Shown here in pieces: positions 1-7,391 of a stretch of 64,000 nucleotides of DNA. Position numbers and translations under genes: made by a program. The notes under the pieces were generated by a model, which was not told the origin of the DNA, did not search any database, and saw nothing but the letters and a program-made list of their open reading frames with translations. Position 1 is the first letter of the stretch. Every line of letters starts with the position of its first letter. The DNA is from Chlamydia trachomatis. GTDB lineage: Bacteria; Chlamydiota; Chlamydiia; Chlamydiales; Rhabdochlamydiaceae. The stretch spans positions 62,001-126,000 of the forward strand of contig CAMDHO010000001.1 in NCBI GenBank assembly GCA_945898205.1. The letters are read 5' to 3'.

Positions 1-134
1 GTCAACGCTTTTATTACTGTATTGACCTTAGAGCGGAATGCTTTATTGAGAAGTCTACGCTTTTCATTTTGCAATTCTCTTTTTACCGCTGTAGGTATTT
101 TTGTTTTGATTTTTGTCTCTTTTTCGTCTGCCAT
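1..134 (-). CDS. rpsT: 30S ribosomal protein S20, 5' part (runs off the left edge)
   Basis: Reading the minus strand from the ATG at 134 gives 44 codons open to the window edge. The translation is Lys/Arg-rich and carries the S20-like stretches KRELQNEKRRLLNKAFRSK and VNTVIKAL, typical of the N-terminal helix of S20, which binds 16S rRNA in the 30S subunit. A purine-rich ribosome-binding stretch (AAGAGAAAGAG) lies just upstream of the ATG. In Chlamydia trachomatis rpsT sits close to rpoD with one hypothetical gene between (from memory), and the same neighbourhood is seen here. The C-terminal half lies outside the window. Confidence 0.85.
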   Translation of the reverse strand, partial: MADEKETKIKTKIPTAVKRELQNEKRRLLNKAFRSKVNTVIKAL

Positions 135-228
135 AGTAAACTCTTTCTCTTAAAGGAATAAAGATGCTGGTTAATATACTTAATTTCCCTATAATTCGTC
201 AAAGTTAGAATATTTTATGAGGGGCTGT

Positions 229-678
229 ATGAGGAAGGTGTGGATAGTTCTTTTATCTGTAACGTCTTTAATATTAGTGGGTTTTTCTGTTAAAATGACC
301 TCCAGATTTAACGAATATTTTTCTTTGAACAACGTGTCTAAAGCGGTTTCTATGGATTGGGAAATTCTAGAAAAGAGCTCTTCTTCTTTTGCTTTGCTTG
401 TTTCTTATCAGTTTAATCCCTTGGAAAAGGGGTTAATTCGGGGGGTGACAGAGCTTCCTAAACCTCATTTTCTTAACCTTCCCTCTGCAGAACGTGCAGT
501 GAAAGAACTTTCAGGAAAGTCTTGGGATGTCTTTTATAATGAAAAAGATCCGTCAATTAGCTCTTTACAGAAAATTTTTCCTTTTAAAGATTGCATTCAA
601 ACTGTTTTGACTTTGGGTGTTTTTGTCTATTTTCTGTTCTTTAAGAAGATGATGGAAAAGGCAGCTCAAGAGTGGTAA
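229..678 (+). CDS. Small hypothetical protein with two membrane segments
   Basis: This encodes about 149 residues. I prefer the ATG at 229 over the one at 217 because GAGGGG (219-224) is well placed to act as its ribosome-binding site. The N-terminus has a hydrophobic segment (about residues 3-20) usable as a signal anchor, and a second one lies near the C-terminus (about 123-138) with a Lys-rich tail after it. The central ~95 residues should then lie on one side of a membrane. No catalytic motif is visible. It is divergent from rpsT and convergent with the minus-strand hypothetical ending at 686. I do not recognise the family. Confidence 0.6.
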   Translation: MRKVWIVLLSVTSLILVGFSVKMTSRFNEYFSLNNVSKAVSMDWEILEKSSSSFALLVSYQFNPLEKGLIRGVTELPKPHFLNLPSAERAVKELSGKSWDVFYNEKDPSISSLQKIFPFKDCIQTVLTLGVFVYFLFFKKMMEKAAQEW

Positions 679-685
679 CTCCTTA

Positions 686-1261
686 TTAATTGTATTTTAA
701 TTTAAGGTGATCTTGAATTTTCAGAATGTTTTCTGAATTATATTCATTTTTTTTAATTAATTCATTAAACTTCTCATTGGAAAAAATAGCTGTAATCAGT
801 TGATCAGTATTGATTATTTTTAGAAGCAGCTCTTCAGGGATCTCAGGATCTGAAAGAATTATGTGGAGGATGTCTAGATTAAAGAAGTCTCTGTTAGAAG
901 GTGTTTTATCTTCGGATTGGTTTTTTTGGGATAAAAGTTCGTTAGTAAAAAGAGCTGAGATAAAATGCTCGTTATGGAAAATCTTAGGTGGGAATTCTTG
1001 AGAAATCGGGTCTTTAGAAAAGATGTCGTAAAAAAGATCAGTATTTAATAGCTGTTGGATGAAAAAAGTCTTATTTGACGATGGGAAGGCCATAGAAAAT
1101 AGTGCAAGGAGTCTTGTTTTATCAGAGAGAAGGTGTGAAATGAATCTTGTATCTTTAAGAAGATCTAAAATTTGATGTTCAGATAACCTATTCTCTGAAA
1201 GAGTCGAGTCAAAATTAACTGTAAAGAAGTTATAGCAACTTTCTGGATCTTTAAAGTCCAT
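686..1261 (-). CDS. Hypothetical protein, probably the 3' part of a frameshifted gene
   Basis: This frame encodes 191 residues from ATG 1261, rich in Leu, Ile, Asp and Glu and predicted mostly helical. It has weak internal repetition of the type ILDLLKDTRFISHLLSD / ILHIILSDPEIPEELLLK, suggesting several similar helical hairpins. Upstream of the ATG the frame stays open back to a TGA near 1376 and reads as plausible protein (SYYRKFFESTRPKDSKSP). It joins the upstream ORF (1165-1866) if one nucleotide is gained at the A7 run, plus-strand positions 1333-1339. I therefore think it is the C-terminal part of one ~393-residue protein, though it could be translated alone. Function unknown. Confidence 0.55.
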   Translation of the reverse strand: MDFKDPESCYNFFTVNFDSTLSENRLSEHQILDLLKDTRFISHLLSDKTRLLALFSMAFPSSNKTFFIQQLLNTDLFYDIFSKDPISQEFPPKIFHNEHFISALFTNELLSQKNQSEDKTPSNRDFFNLDILHIILSDPEIPEELLLKIINTDQLITAIFSNEKFNELIKKNEYNSENILKIQDHLKLKYN

Positions 1262-1866
1262 AGGGCTTTTTGAATCTTTTGGTCGGGTAGATTCAAAAAA
1301 TTTTCGGTAATAAGATTTATCTTTAGAGGTGATTTTTTTGCAGTGTGTCTCATTTCTAATCTTTGGTTTTCAGGAGTGCGAAATAATAAAAAAGCAAGAG
1401 CGATGAAGCCGAAAAAAGATGTTTCGCCGAAGGGCACAAGAATGGATAGGGCAAGGCAAGCGATAAATGCGACTGTTATTGCTAAAGTTCGAAAGTGGCG
1501 AGTTTTATGAGGTCTATGATCAAGTAGGTAGTAGTATAATCGTGAGATATCTCTATTATTTGACTCGCTAAGAACTTTTATTAGGGTGCTTTTCTCAGTA
1601 GGTTCTAAGTCTGAAATAGCCGGCTCGAATTCTGCAATAAATTCCAACGATACAGGATTAGGCTGTGCTAGGCTGACGGGGGTTGAGTTTTTTAGTCTAT
1701 CAAGGTCTTCTATATTTATTGCAATCCGATCTAATAGTTCTTTGGATTTTAGGTGTTCATTTTTGCTAAATCTTCTGTAAAATTCTTGTACAGAAGCCTT
1801 TTGTTCTTCAAAAGGCTTCTGGCTAAAGAATGAAATAAGTTCGCTAGTTGGAGTGTTTGCATACAC
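1165..1866 (-). CDS. Hypothetical membrane protein, probably the 5' part of a frameshifted gene
   Basis: This encodes 233 residues from ATG 1866. The first ~125 residues are polar and helical. Then comes a bilobed hydrophobic hairpin (about residues 127-162, two membrane segments with a short loop). After about residue 177 the frame reads through an A7 run; beyond that point this frame overlaps the next ORF and looks less protein-like than the -1 frame. If the frame shifts -1 at AAAAAAA, the product continues into the 686-1261 frame. The position between rpsT and rpoD matches that of the hypothetical gene found there in Chlamydia (CT616, from memory); homology is not proven. Function unknown. 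Confidence 0.6.
   Translation of the reverse strand: MYANTPTSELISFFSQKPFEEQKASVQEFYRRFSKNEHLKSKELLDRIAINIEDLDRLKNSTPVSLAQPNPVSLEFIAEFEPAISDLEPTEKSTLIKVLSESNNRDISRLYYYLLDHRPHKTRHFRTLAITVAFIACLALSILVPFGETSFFGFIALAFLLFRTPENQRLEMRHTAKKSPLKINLITENFLNLPDQKIQKALWTLKIQKVAITSLQLILTRLFQRIGYLNIKF
1333..1339 (-). other. A7 homopolymer, possible -1 slippage site
   Basis: On the minus strand the codons read GCA AAA AAA TCA, so the heptamer A AAA AAA lies in the zero frame as X XXY YYZ, the arrangement known for -1 ribosomal slippage. Moving -1 here, or adding one A, gives GCA AAA AAA ATC and opens the 686-1261 frame. A sequencing or replication error is an equally good explanation. Confidence 0.4.
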
Positions 1867-2033
1867 ATAAGAATCAGATTGAGGGTGTATCTTAGCCTAA
1901 TTAGATCGTTCTGTATTCATGTGGAACATATTTAAGTAATATTGAGTTAATTATACGCTAGCATTGAGTTTTAATTCAATGTCAATTTCTCATTTAAACT
2001 GTTGATTGCTTTATTGTTAATTTGTTTATTTAT

Positions 2034-2603
2034 TTAAGCCGTGTCTAATATTTTTTTAAAAAAACCGTATATTGAAAAGTTTGATGGTTTTTTTTGCGAC
2101 GCTACCCTTGTTTGAAGAGCTTTTAGATAAGGTGGGTGAGATAGTCTGTCAGAGGTGTCTCCTTTAAAATAAAATGGGGTGTTTCTTTGAGGATAAAGAA
2201 AATACTGTTTTATTTTTTGAGTGTCTTGAGTTTTCAAAAAAAAAGTAGATATGTCTATTTGGACTGCAGGGAGTTTGTAGAGGCCTTTTTTTATTTTTAA
2301 GTAACGTTGGTCATAGAGTGTAAAAGAATTATTTGTGTTTTTTTTTATGAAGTAAAGAGGTTGAGTATTCAGTAAAAGTTTCTTTCTAAAAAAGAACGAA
2401 GAAAAAAGTCCTTCATAAAGGACCCAGACGATAAGGGGGTATGGGGTTTGGATAGAGGTTAACAATTTAATCTTTTTCAGGGTGATGCTATGCGGTAGAA
2501 GGCAAAAAGCTGGAATTCCAAAATCTTGAGTTAGAAGAGGGAATCCTTTTAAATTGGAAACTACATATCCCGGAAGTTTGCTTTGTAGAAAAAGAAGAGC
2601 CAT
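2034..2603 (-). CDS. Hypothetical protein, unknown function
   Basis: This encodes 189 residues from ATG 2603, divergent from rpoD. The product is rich in Phe, Tyr, Leu and Lys, with basic pI character and no clear membrane helix. A short AAAGGAA lies about 16 nt upstream of the ATG, rather far for a ribosome-binding site. The C-terminus ends in a Lys/Ser/Phe-rich tail. There is no motif I recognise. The ORF could be a fast-evolving lineage-specific gene; its length and the absence of a competing frame favour a real gene, but the evidence is modest. Confidence 0.45.
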   Translation of the reverse strand: MALLFLQSKLPGYVVSNLKGFPLLTQDFGIPAFCLLPHSITLKKIKLLTSIQTPYPLIVWVLYEGLFSSFFFRKKLLLNTQPLYFIKKNTNNSFTLYDQRYLKIKKGLYKLPAVQIDISTFFLKTQDTQKIKQYFLYPQRNTPFYFKGDTSDRLSHPPYLKALQTRVASQKKPSNFSIYGFFKKILDTA

Positions 2604-2678
2604 AGGTTTTTATGTTCCTTTTTTTGTAAAAAGAAGCTTGGCTGCATTTTTTTTTAAGTGCAAGGAGAAGTAAAGGGT

Positions 2679-2707
2679 TTGCGTATAACTTTATTACCTG
2701 CTATCTT
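2679..2707 (+). promoter_or_regulatory. Putative sigma-70-type promoter for rpoD
   Basis: TTGCGT (2679-2684) and TATCTT (2702-2707) are separated by 17 bp, close to the consensus -35/-10 arrangement. The element lies 67 bp before the rpoD start. This is pattern matching only. Confidence 0.35.
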
Positions 2708-2773
2708 TTCTTAAAGATGTGGGTTACTCCTATAAAATCTAAGACGGCTTTTTTAATTCTATTCTAGGAAATT

Positions 2774-4438
2774 ATGACAAAAGGGACATTTAGCAATTTA
2801 TTCAGTCAACAGCATCAGCAGAAGATTGAAGAGCTTGTAGCTATTGCAAAAGAGCAAGGGTATATTACTTATGAGGAGATCAATGAAACTCTTCCAATGA
2901 GTTTTGATTCGCCTGATCAGATAGACCAAATTTTGATTTTCTTGAGTGGAATGGATATCCAAATTCTAAATCAGGTTGAAGTCGAAAGGCAAAAAGAGAG
3001 AAAGAAAGAAGCGAAGGAACTGGAGGGCTCTGTAAAGCGCACGGAAGGGACTTCTGATGATCCAGTAAGAATGTATCTAAAGGAAATGGGATCTGTTCCG
3101 CTTTTAACGCGTGAAGAAGAAGTTGAAATTTCTAAAAGAATAGAAAAAGCGCAGATTCAAATCGAAAAGATTATCATGCGATTTCGATATTCGACAAGAG
3201 AAGCGATTTCTATCGCTAACTATTTGATTTCCGGGAAGGATCGCTTTGATAAAGTGGTTTCTGAAAAAGAAGTTTCCGACAAAGCTGCCTATTTATTACT
3301 TTTGCCTAAGCTCTGTAGCCTTTTGAATCAAGAAGACGGCTTTTTAGAAAATTTACTAGTTAATCTAAAAGATCCTGAGTTAAAAAAAGTGGATCGAGTA
3401 AAAATTTCTGAGGATATTGAAAAAAGCAGGATTCGAACGCAAGCTTATTTAAAAAGAGTTTTTTGTAAAAATAATATCATTGAAGACTTTATTGAAGTTA
3501 TTTTAACTGCACATGATCGATTTTTGGTTTTAGAAAGAGAGATTGAAGAGCTGATTCCTCGTGCAGAAAAAAACAAATTTGCAGCAGCAAAATTGCAAGG
3601 GATTCGACGCAAGTTGATTAAAAGAGAATTAGCGGCAGGTCGAGGCTTGGATGAGTTTAAGAAAGATGTTCGCATGTTGCAGCGTTGGATGGATAAGAGC
3701 CAAGAAGCAAAACGAGAAATGGTTGAATCTAACTTAAGACTTGTAATCTCCATTGCTAAAAAATATACAAACCGAGGTCTCTCCTTTTTAGATTTAATTC
3801 AAGAAGGGAATGTGGGTCTTATGAAAGCTGTTGAAAAGTTCGAATATCGAAGAGGATATAAGTTCTCTACATATGCTACTTGGTGGATTCGTCAAGCTGT
3901 AACCCGAGCTATTGCAGATCAGGCTAGAACAATTCGTATCCCTGTTCATATGATTGAGACGATTAACAAAGTTTTACGTGGTGCTAAAAAGTTAATGATG
4001 GAAACAGGGCGAGAGCCTACCCCTGAAGAGCTTGCCATTGAATTAGGTCTTACTCCAGATAGAGTTCGAGAAATTTACAAAATTGCACAGCATCCGATCT
4101 CATTACAAGCAGAAGTTGGAGATGGAGGAGAGAGTCAATTTGGAGACTTCTTGGAAGACACTACAATTGAGTCTCCGGCCGAAGCAACTGGATATGCGAT
4201 CCTAAAAGATAAGATGAATGAAGTTCTTACTTCTTTAACTGAAAGGGAAAGAACGGTTCTTATTGAACGATTTGGACTTTTAGATGGAAAGCCTAAAACA
4301 TTGGAAGAGGTAGGAGTTCGGTTTAAAGTAACGAGGGAGAGGGTTCGTCAGATTGAAGCAAAAGCGTTAAGAAAGATGCGTCATCCTACTCGTTCTAAAC
4401 AGTTGCAGGCCTTTTTAGATCTTTTAGACACTGATTAA
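2774..4438 (+). CDS. rpoD: RNA polymerase primary sigma factor (sigma-70 family, chlamydial sigma-66)
   Basis: 554 residues. It directs RNA polymerase to housekeeping promoters. Region 1.1 is at the N-terminus (~10-85), followed by region 1.2 ([20 protein letters not shown], ~95-120). A long non-conserved insert comes next. Region 2 starts at ~317 ([19 protein letters not shown]) with the -10 recognition stretch [13 protein letters not shown], and region 3 follows. Region 4.2 carries the helix-turn-helix [17 protein letters not shown] (~518-534). The ATG at 2774 has TAGGAA upstream. The stop is followed one base later by the helicase ATG, so the two genes are probably co-transcribed. Length and motif order match a full-size group 1 sigma factor. 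Confidence 0.97.
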   Translation: MTKGTFSNLFSQQHQQKIEELVAIAKEQGYITYEEINETLPMSFDSPDQIDQILIFLSGMDIQILNQVEVERQKERKKEAKELEGSVKRTEGTSDDPVRMYLKEMGSVPLLTREEEVEISKRIEKAQIQIEKIIMRFRYSTREAISIANYLISGKDRFDKVVSEKEVSDKAAYLLLLPKLCSLLNQEDGFLENLLVNLKDPELKKVDRVKISEDIEKSRIRTQAYLKRVFCKNNIIEDFIEVILTAHDRFLVLEREIEELIPRAEKNKFAAAKLQGIRRKLIKRELAAGRGLDEFKKDVRMLQRWMDKSQEAKREMVESNLRLVISIAKKYTNRGLSFLDLIQEGNVGLMKAVEKFEYRRGYKFSTYATWWIRQAVTRAIADQARTIRIPVHMIETINKVLRGAKKLMMETGREPTPEELAIELGLTPDRVREIYKIAQHPISLQAEVGDGGESQFGDFLEDTTIESPAEATGYAILKDKMNEVLTSLTERERTVLIERFGLLDGKPKTLEEVGVRFKVTRERVRQIEAKALRKMRHPTRSKQLQAFLDLLDTD

Positions 4439-4439
4439 C

Positions 4440-6608
4440 ATGCTAGATATTGAATCTATTTTCTCTCCACAAGGCCTTTTAAGCAAAGGCCTTATCGGGT
4501 ATGAAATGCGTGGAGAGCAAAGAGATTTGGCTTTGCAGGTTATGCATGCCTATAATAAAGATCGCGTTTTATTAGCCGAAGCCGCGACCGGTGTCGGTAA
4601 AAGTTGGGCTTATTTAATCCCTGCTCTTCTTTGGGCTTCTTCTAGACGAGAAACTACTATTATTTCTACTCATACCATTGCTTTGCAAGAGCAGCTCATC
4701 AAAAAAGACATCCCCTTTTTATTGAATCTTTTACAGTTAGATTTGCAGGCAACGCTAGTTAAAGGCATGGGGAACTATTTTTGTTTTCGAAAGTTTGACG
4801 AAGTAGCTCAAGAGTCGTTTCTTTTATCTTCTCAAGAACAATCAGAACTTCAAAAGCTTGAAGTGTTTGCTGCAACTTCATCTGAAGGATCTATAGGAAA
4901 TATTTCTTTCCCCTTATCTTCTGGGATGTGGAATAAAGTATGTGCTGAAAGAAGTTCTTGTACTCATATGCAATGCCCTCACTTTAAACAGTGTTTTTTC
5001 TTTAAAGCTCGTAAGCAAGTTGCCGAATCTCAGATACTTGTTATTAATCATCACCTGCTTGTTTCTGAGCTTGCAATGCGAATGAGGCCAGATTTTCGAG
5101 AAGAAAAGTCTATTTTACCTAAATCATATCGAATTATATTGGACGAAGCTCATCACTTGGAAGAAATCGCGTTAGAAAGTTTTTCTGTAAAGCTTGATCG
5201 ACTGGATCTTGTTCGATATTTAGGAAGAATTTATTCTGAATTTCAGCCGCAAAAAAGTCGTTTAGGACTTTTTATGCAAGATCTTTCGAAAAAGAAGAGC
5301 AATTTTTCTAGAGCACTTGTTTTACTTTTGGATATAGAAGTCCCCTCTCAGAAGAAGCTTGCGTTAACTAGCGTAGAAGAGCTATTTGAAAAGTTAGAAA
5401 AGTTTTGTGAGGAGCATTTATCTAAAGAGCAGGCTTCAGAAATTAGGGAAAGACGATGGCGTTTTTCAGCAAAAGAGGCGGCTATCCCCTCTTGGAAAGA
5501 GGGGATTCAAGAATCTTTTCTAACAGTGCAAAGAGAGTGGAATAAACTGTTTGCTCTTTTAAAACAGCTTAAAAATGAGGCTTTACAGGGCCTTTCTGAT
5601 GGAGATAAGGAAAGTTTATCTATGCATGTAATGGCGTTTGATTTTACAGAAAGCTATTTAACGCAGAAATTATCTGAGCTCGAAACTTTTATTATGGTGC
5701 ATGAAGAAAAAAGCAGAGTAAGGTGGGTTGAAACCTCAGCTCCTTTAGCTATGAAGAACGTTACTTTAGTGGATGCAAAACTCAATGTTTCAGAGTATCT
5801 GCGGACTCATCTTTTTCAGGCGAAGCAAACGGCTATTTTATGTAGCGCTACCTTAACTTCAAACCAAAATTTTTCTTTTTTAAAGCAGCAAATTGGGCTT
5901 AATGAAGAAGCTCTTAGCAAGAGAACGGAAGAGAAGACGTATAGTTCCCCTTTTGACTTTGCAAAAAATGCTCTGTTCTTAGTTCCAAAGGATTTCGTTT
6001 TACCTCATGAATATGGTTTTTCAGATCAAGTAGCAACAGCTGTAAAAAAAATTATAGAAGCTTCAAGAGGAGGTTGCTTTATTCTTTTTACATCCTATGA
6101 AATGCTTCATTTTGTATATGAAAAAATAACAAGATCGTACGACAAACCATCAGCTTCTTATATGAAGCAGGGAGAGTCTTCAAAGCAAACTCTCATCGAA
6201 AATTTTAAAAAAGCAAAAGATGGGGTGCTTTTTGCTACCTCTTCATTTTGGGAAGGAATCGATATTGCAGGAAATGCTCTTCGCTGTGTTGTCATTACAA
6301 AGCTTCCCTTTAGAGTTCCGTCAGATCCATTATTCCAAGCAATGAGCGAAATGTATGAAAAAGAAGGAAGAGACTCTTTTAGTGAGTATTCACTGCCTTT
6401 GGCCTGTCTTAAGTTTAAACAAGGATTTGGACGACTTATTCGAACAAAGAGTGATAGAGGCTGCGTTGTATGTTTAGACAGGCGTGTGATGACTAAGCCG
6501 TATGGGAAATCGTTTTTAAAAAGTCTTCCACCCTGTCCCGTTATATATGAGGACAGTAAGCTGCTGGTTGAAAAAATGAAAATGTTCTATCAGGAGAATG
6601 GAGCGTAG
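4440..6608 (+). CDS. dinG: DinG/XPD-family ATP-dependent DNA helicase
   Basis: 722 residues, superfamily 2. Walker A is AATGVGKSW (~48-56). The DEAH box is ILDEAHH (~234). Between them a Cys cluster (~165-190, CAERSSC..QCPHFKQC) fits the iron-sulfur domain of XPD/DinG enzymes. Later motifs include LCSATL (motif III region), FATSSFWEGIDI (motif V) and KQGFGRLIRTKSDRG (motif VI, arginine finger region). The family unwinds DNA 5' to 3' and can resolve R-loops or G-quadruplexes; the exact role here is inferred. It starts 1 nt after the rpoD stop, suggesting translational coupling. Its last 10 nt overlap the 3' end of the convergent tRNA-Ala gene. Confidence 0.93.
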   Translation: MLDIESIFSPQGLLSKGLIGYEMRGEQRDLALQVMHAYNKDRVLLAEAATGVGKSWAYLIPALLWASSRRETTIISTHTIALQEQLIKKDIPFLLNLLQLDLQATLVKGMGNYFCFRKFDEVAQESFLLSSQEQSELQKLEVFAATSSEGSIGNISFPLSSGMWNKVCAERSSCTHMQCPHFKQCFFFKARKQVAESQILVINHHLLVSELAMRMRPDFREEKSILPKSYRIILDEAHHLEEIALESFSVKLDRLDLVRYLGRIYSEFQPQKSRLGLFMQDLSKKKSNFSRALVLLLDIEVPSQKKLALTSVEELFEKLEKFCEEHLSKEQASEIRERRWRFSAKEAAIPSWKEGIQESFLTVQREWNKLFALLKQLKNEALQGLSDGDKESLSMHVMAFDFTESYLTQKLSELETFIMVHEEKSRVRWVETSAPLAMKNVTLVDAKLNVSEYLRTHLFQAKQTAILCSATLTSNQNFSFLKQQIGLNEEALSKRTEEKTYSSPFDFAKNALFLVPKDFVLPHEYGFSDQVATAVKKIIEASRGGCFILFTSYEMLHFVYEKITRSYDKPSASYMKQGESSKQTLIENFKKAKDGVLFATSSFWEGIDIAGNALRCVVITKLPFRVPSDPLFQAMSEMYEKEGRDSFSEYSLPLACLKFKQGFGRLIRTKSDRGCVVCLDRRVMTKPYGKSFLKSLPPCPVIYEDSKLLVEKMKMFYQENGA

Positions 6609-6671
6609 CGGAATCGAACCGCTGACCTCAACAATGCCATTGTTGCGCTCTACCAATTGAGCTAACGCCCC
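6599..6671 (-). tRNA. tRNA-Ala, anticodon GGC
   Basis: 73 nt, read on the minus strand from 6671. The cloverleaf closes fully: acceptor GGGGCGT/ACGCTCC with the G3:U70 wobble pair that is the main alanine identity element, D stem GCTC/GAGC, anticodon stem CAACA/TGTTG, T stem AGCGG/CCGCT with loop TTCGATT, and discriminator A73. The anticodon GGC lies at plus-strand 6636-6638 and reads GCC/GCU. Positions 32 and 38 are A and U, as in other tRNA-Ala(GGC). CCA is not encoded. The 3' end overlaps the dinG stop region by 10 nt. Confidence 0.96.
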
Positions 6672-6985
6672 AAATAGAAGTAAAAAACAGAGTCTAACGC
6701 AAGTTCAAAAAAAGAGCTAATGTATTTTTTGCTCGAGTTTTTTTAATCAGCTTGCTTTCCATTAAAGCAATAAAATTTTCTTCATTTCTTTCTGCTTTTT
6801 AGGAGAAATATCGAGGATATTTTATCGATTCAGCGAATCTATTTGCTTTTTTATGGGTATGATTATTGCTCTTTCTGTCTATCACTAAAAAGACGCGTGT
6901 CGTTTTGGTGATAGATTATTAAGTTTAAAATCTTGCCCCAAAGTAGTTTTTTTTGGTTTTTTTAGACTAAAGGATGGAGGTTTCT
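6672..6985. other. Intergenic stretch, AT-rich, with one strong inverted repeat
   Basis: No plausible gene in either strand. The only structure I see is the inverted repeat at 6878-6915, listed separately. The rest is AT-rich and may hold the tRNA-Ala promoter (minus strand) next to 6671. Confidence 0.5.
6878..6915. promoter_or_regulatory. Inverted repeat upstream of a broken ATPase gene
   Basis: Arms 6878-6894 (TCTATCACTAAAAAGAC) and 6899-6915 (GTCGTTTTGGTGATAGA) pair over 17 positions with one mismatch and one G-T pair around a GCGT loop. It ends ~70 bp before the ATPase remnant at 6986. The half-site TTGGTGATAG resembles TTGGTGACAG found upstream of the related ATPase at 49476, so a shared operator is possible. 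Confidence 0.4.
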
Positions 6986-7186
6986 ATGTTTGTTGGACGT
7001 AAGCGAGAGTGGGATCTTCTCAATGGTCTTTGGAAAAAAAATATAGCAAGCTTTGTTGTGATTAAAGGACGGCGTCGTATTGGAAAAAGCCGTCTCATTG
7101 AAAAGTTCTCGGAAAATACGAATGTAATCTCGTTGTCAGGATTGTCTCCAGATCCGAGTATTAAAACTCAAGGCCCTTCAGTATAG
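6986..7186 (+). pseudogene. Truncated ATPase (DUF234/archaeal-type ATPase family), N-terminus only
   Basis: 66 residues from ATG 6986, which has a good ribosome-binding site (TGGAGG, 6975-6980). It carries MFVGRKREWDLL and a Walker A with GRRRIGKSRLIEKF, then stops. The sequence is clearly paralogous to the start of the gene at 49476 (FLGRERELDILKRL... GRRRIGKSRLIEEF). Full family members run to ~450-480 residues with a Walker B, a winged-helix region and a C-terminal PD-(D/E)XK-like DUF234 domain; all of these are missing here. It is best read as a deletion remnant, though a short peptide could still be made. Confidence 0.75.
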
Positions 7187-7337
7187 CTTTGAACTTCCTA
7201 CAGAAGCTGAGTGCAAGGGGATTATGGATAGCTAGGCGGTTGAGTGTCTAAATCAAGCAGATGCTGTGCTAGATAAAGCCATAGCCGATATGACAAGTGG
7301 TGATTCCTAGATCCCCATAGATAGAATTAGATGAATC
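7150..7337 (+). pseudogene. Degraded coding remnant between the ATPase fragment and the S46 peptidase
   Basis: In one frame the DNA reads as protein-like text (LKLKALQYSFELPTEAECK, then after a TAG at 7233-7235, AVECLNQADAVLDKAIADM), and ends at a second TAG (7308-7310) and a TGA. The size and Glu/Leu-rich character faintly recall short antitoxin or 'addiction module' proteins, but I cannot assign a family. It has no ribosome-binding site or start of its own. Treated as a relic. Confidence 0.3.
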
Positions 7338-7391
7338 CTTCTTGCCTTTCAAACCGAGCCTCCCTTAAGATAAAAAAAAATGGAGGAGCTT

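Noticed and set aside
810-1001. 63-codon plus-strand ORF opposite the hypothetical at 686-1261
   Set aside because: Ser/Trp-rich antisense shadow with no ribosome-binding site.
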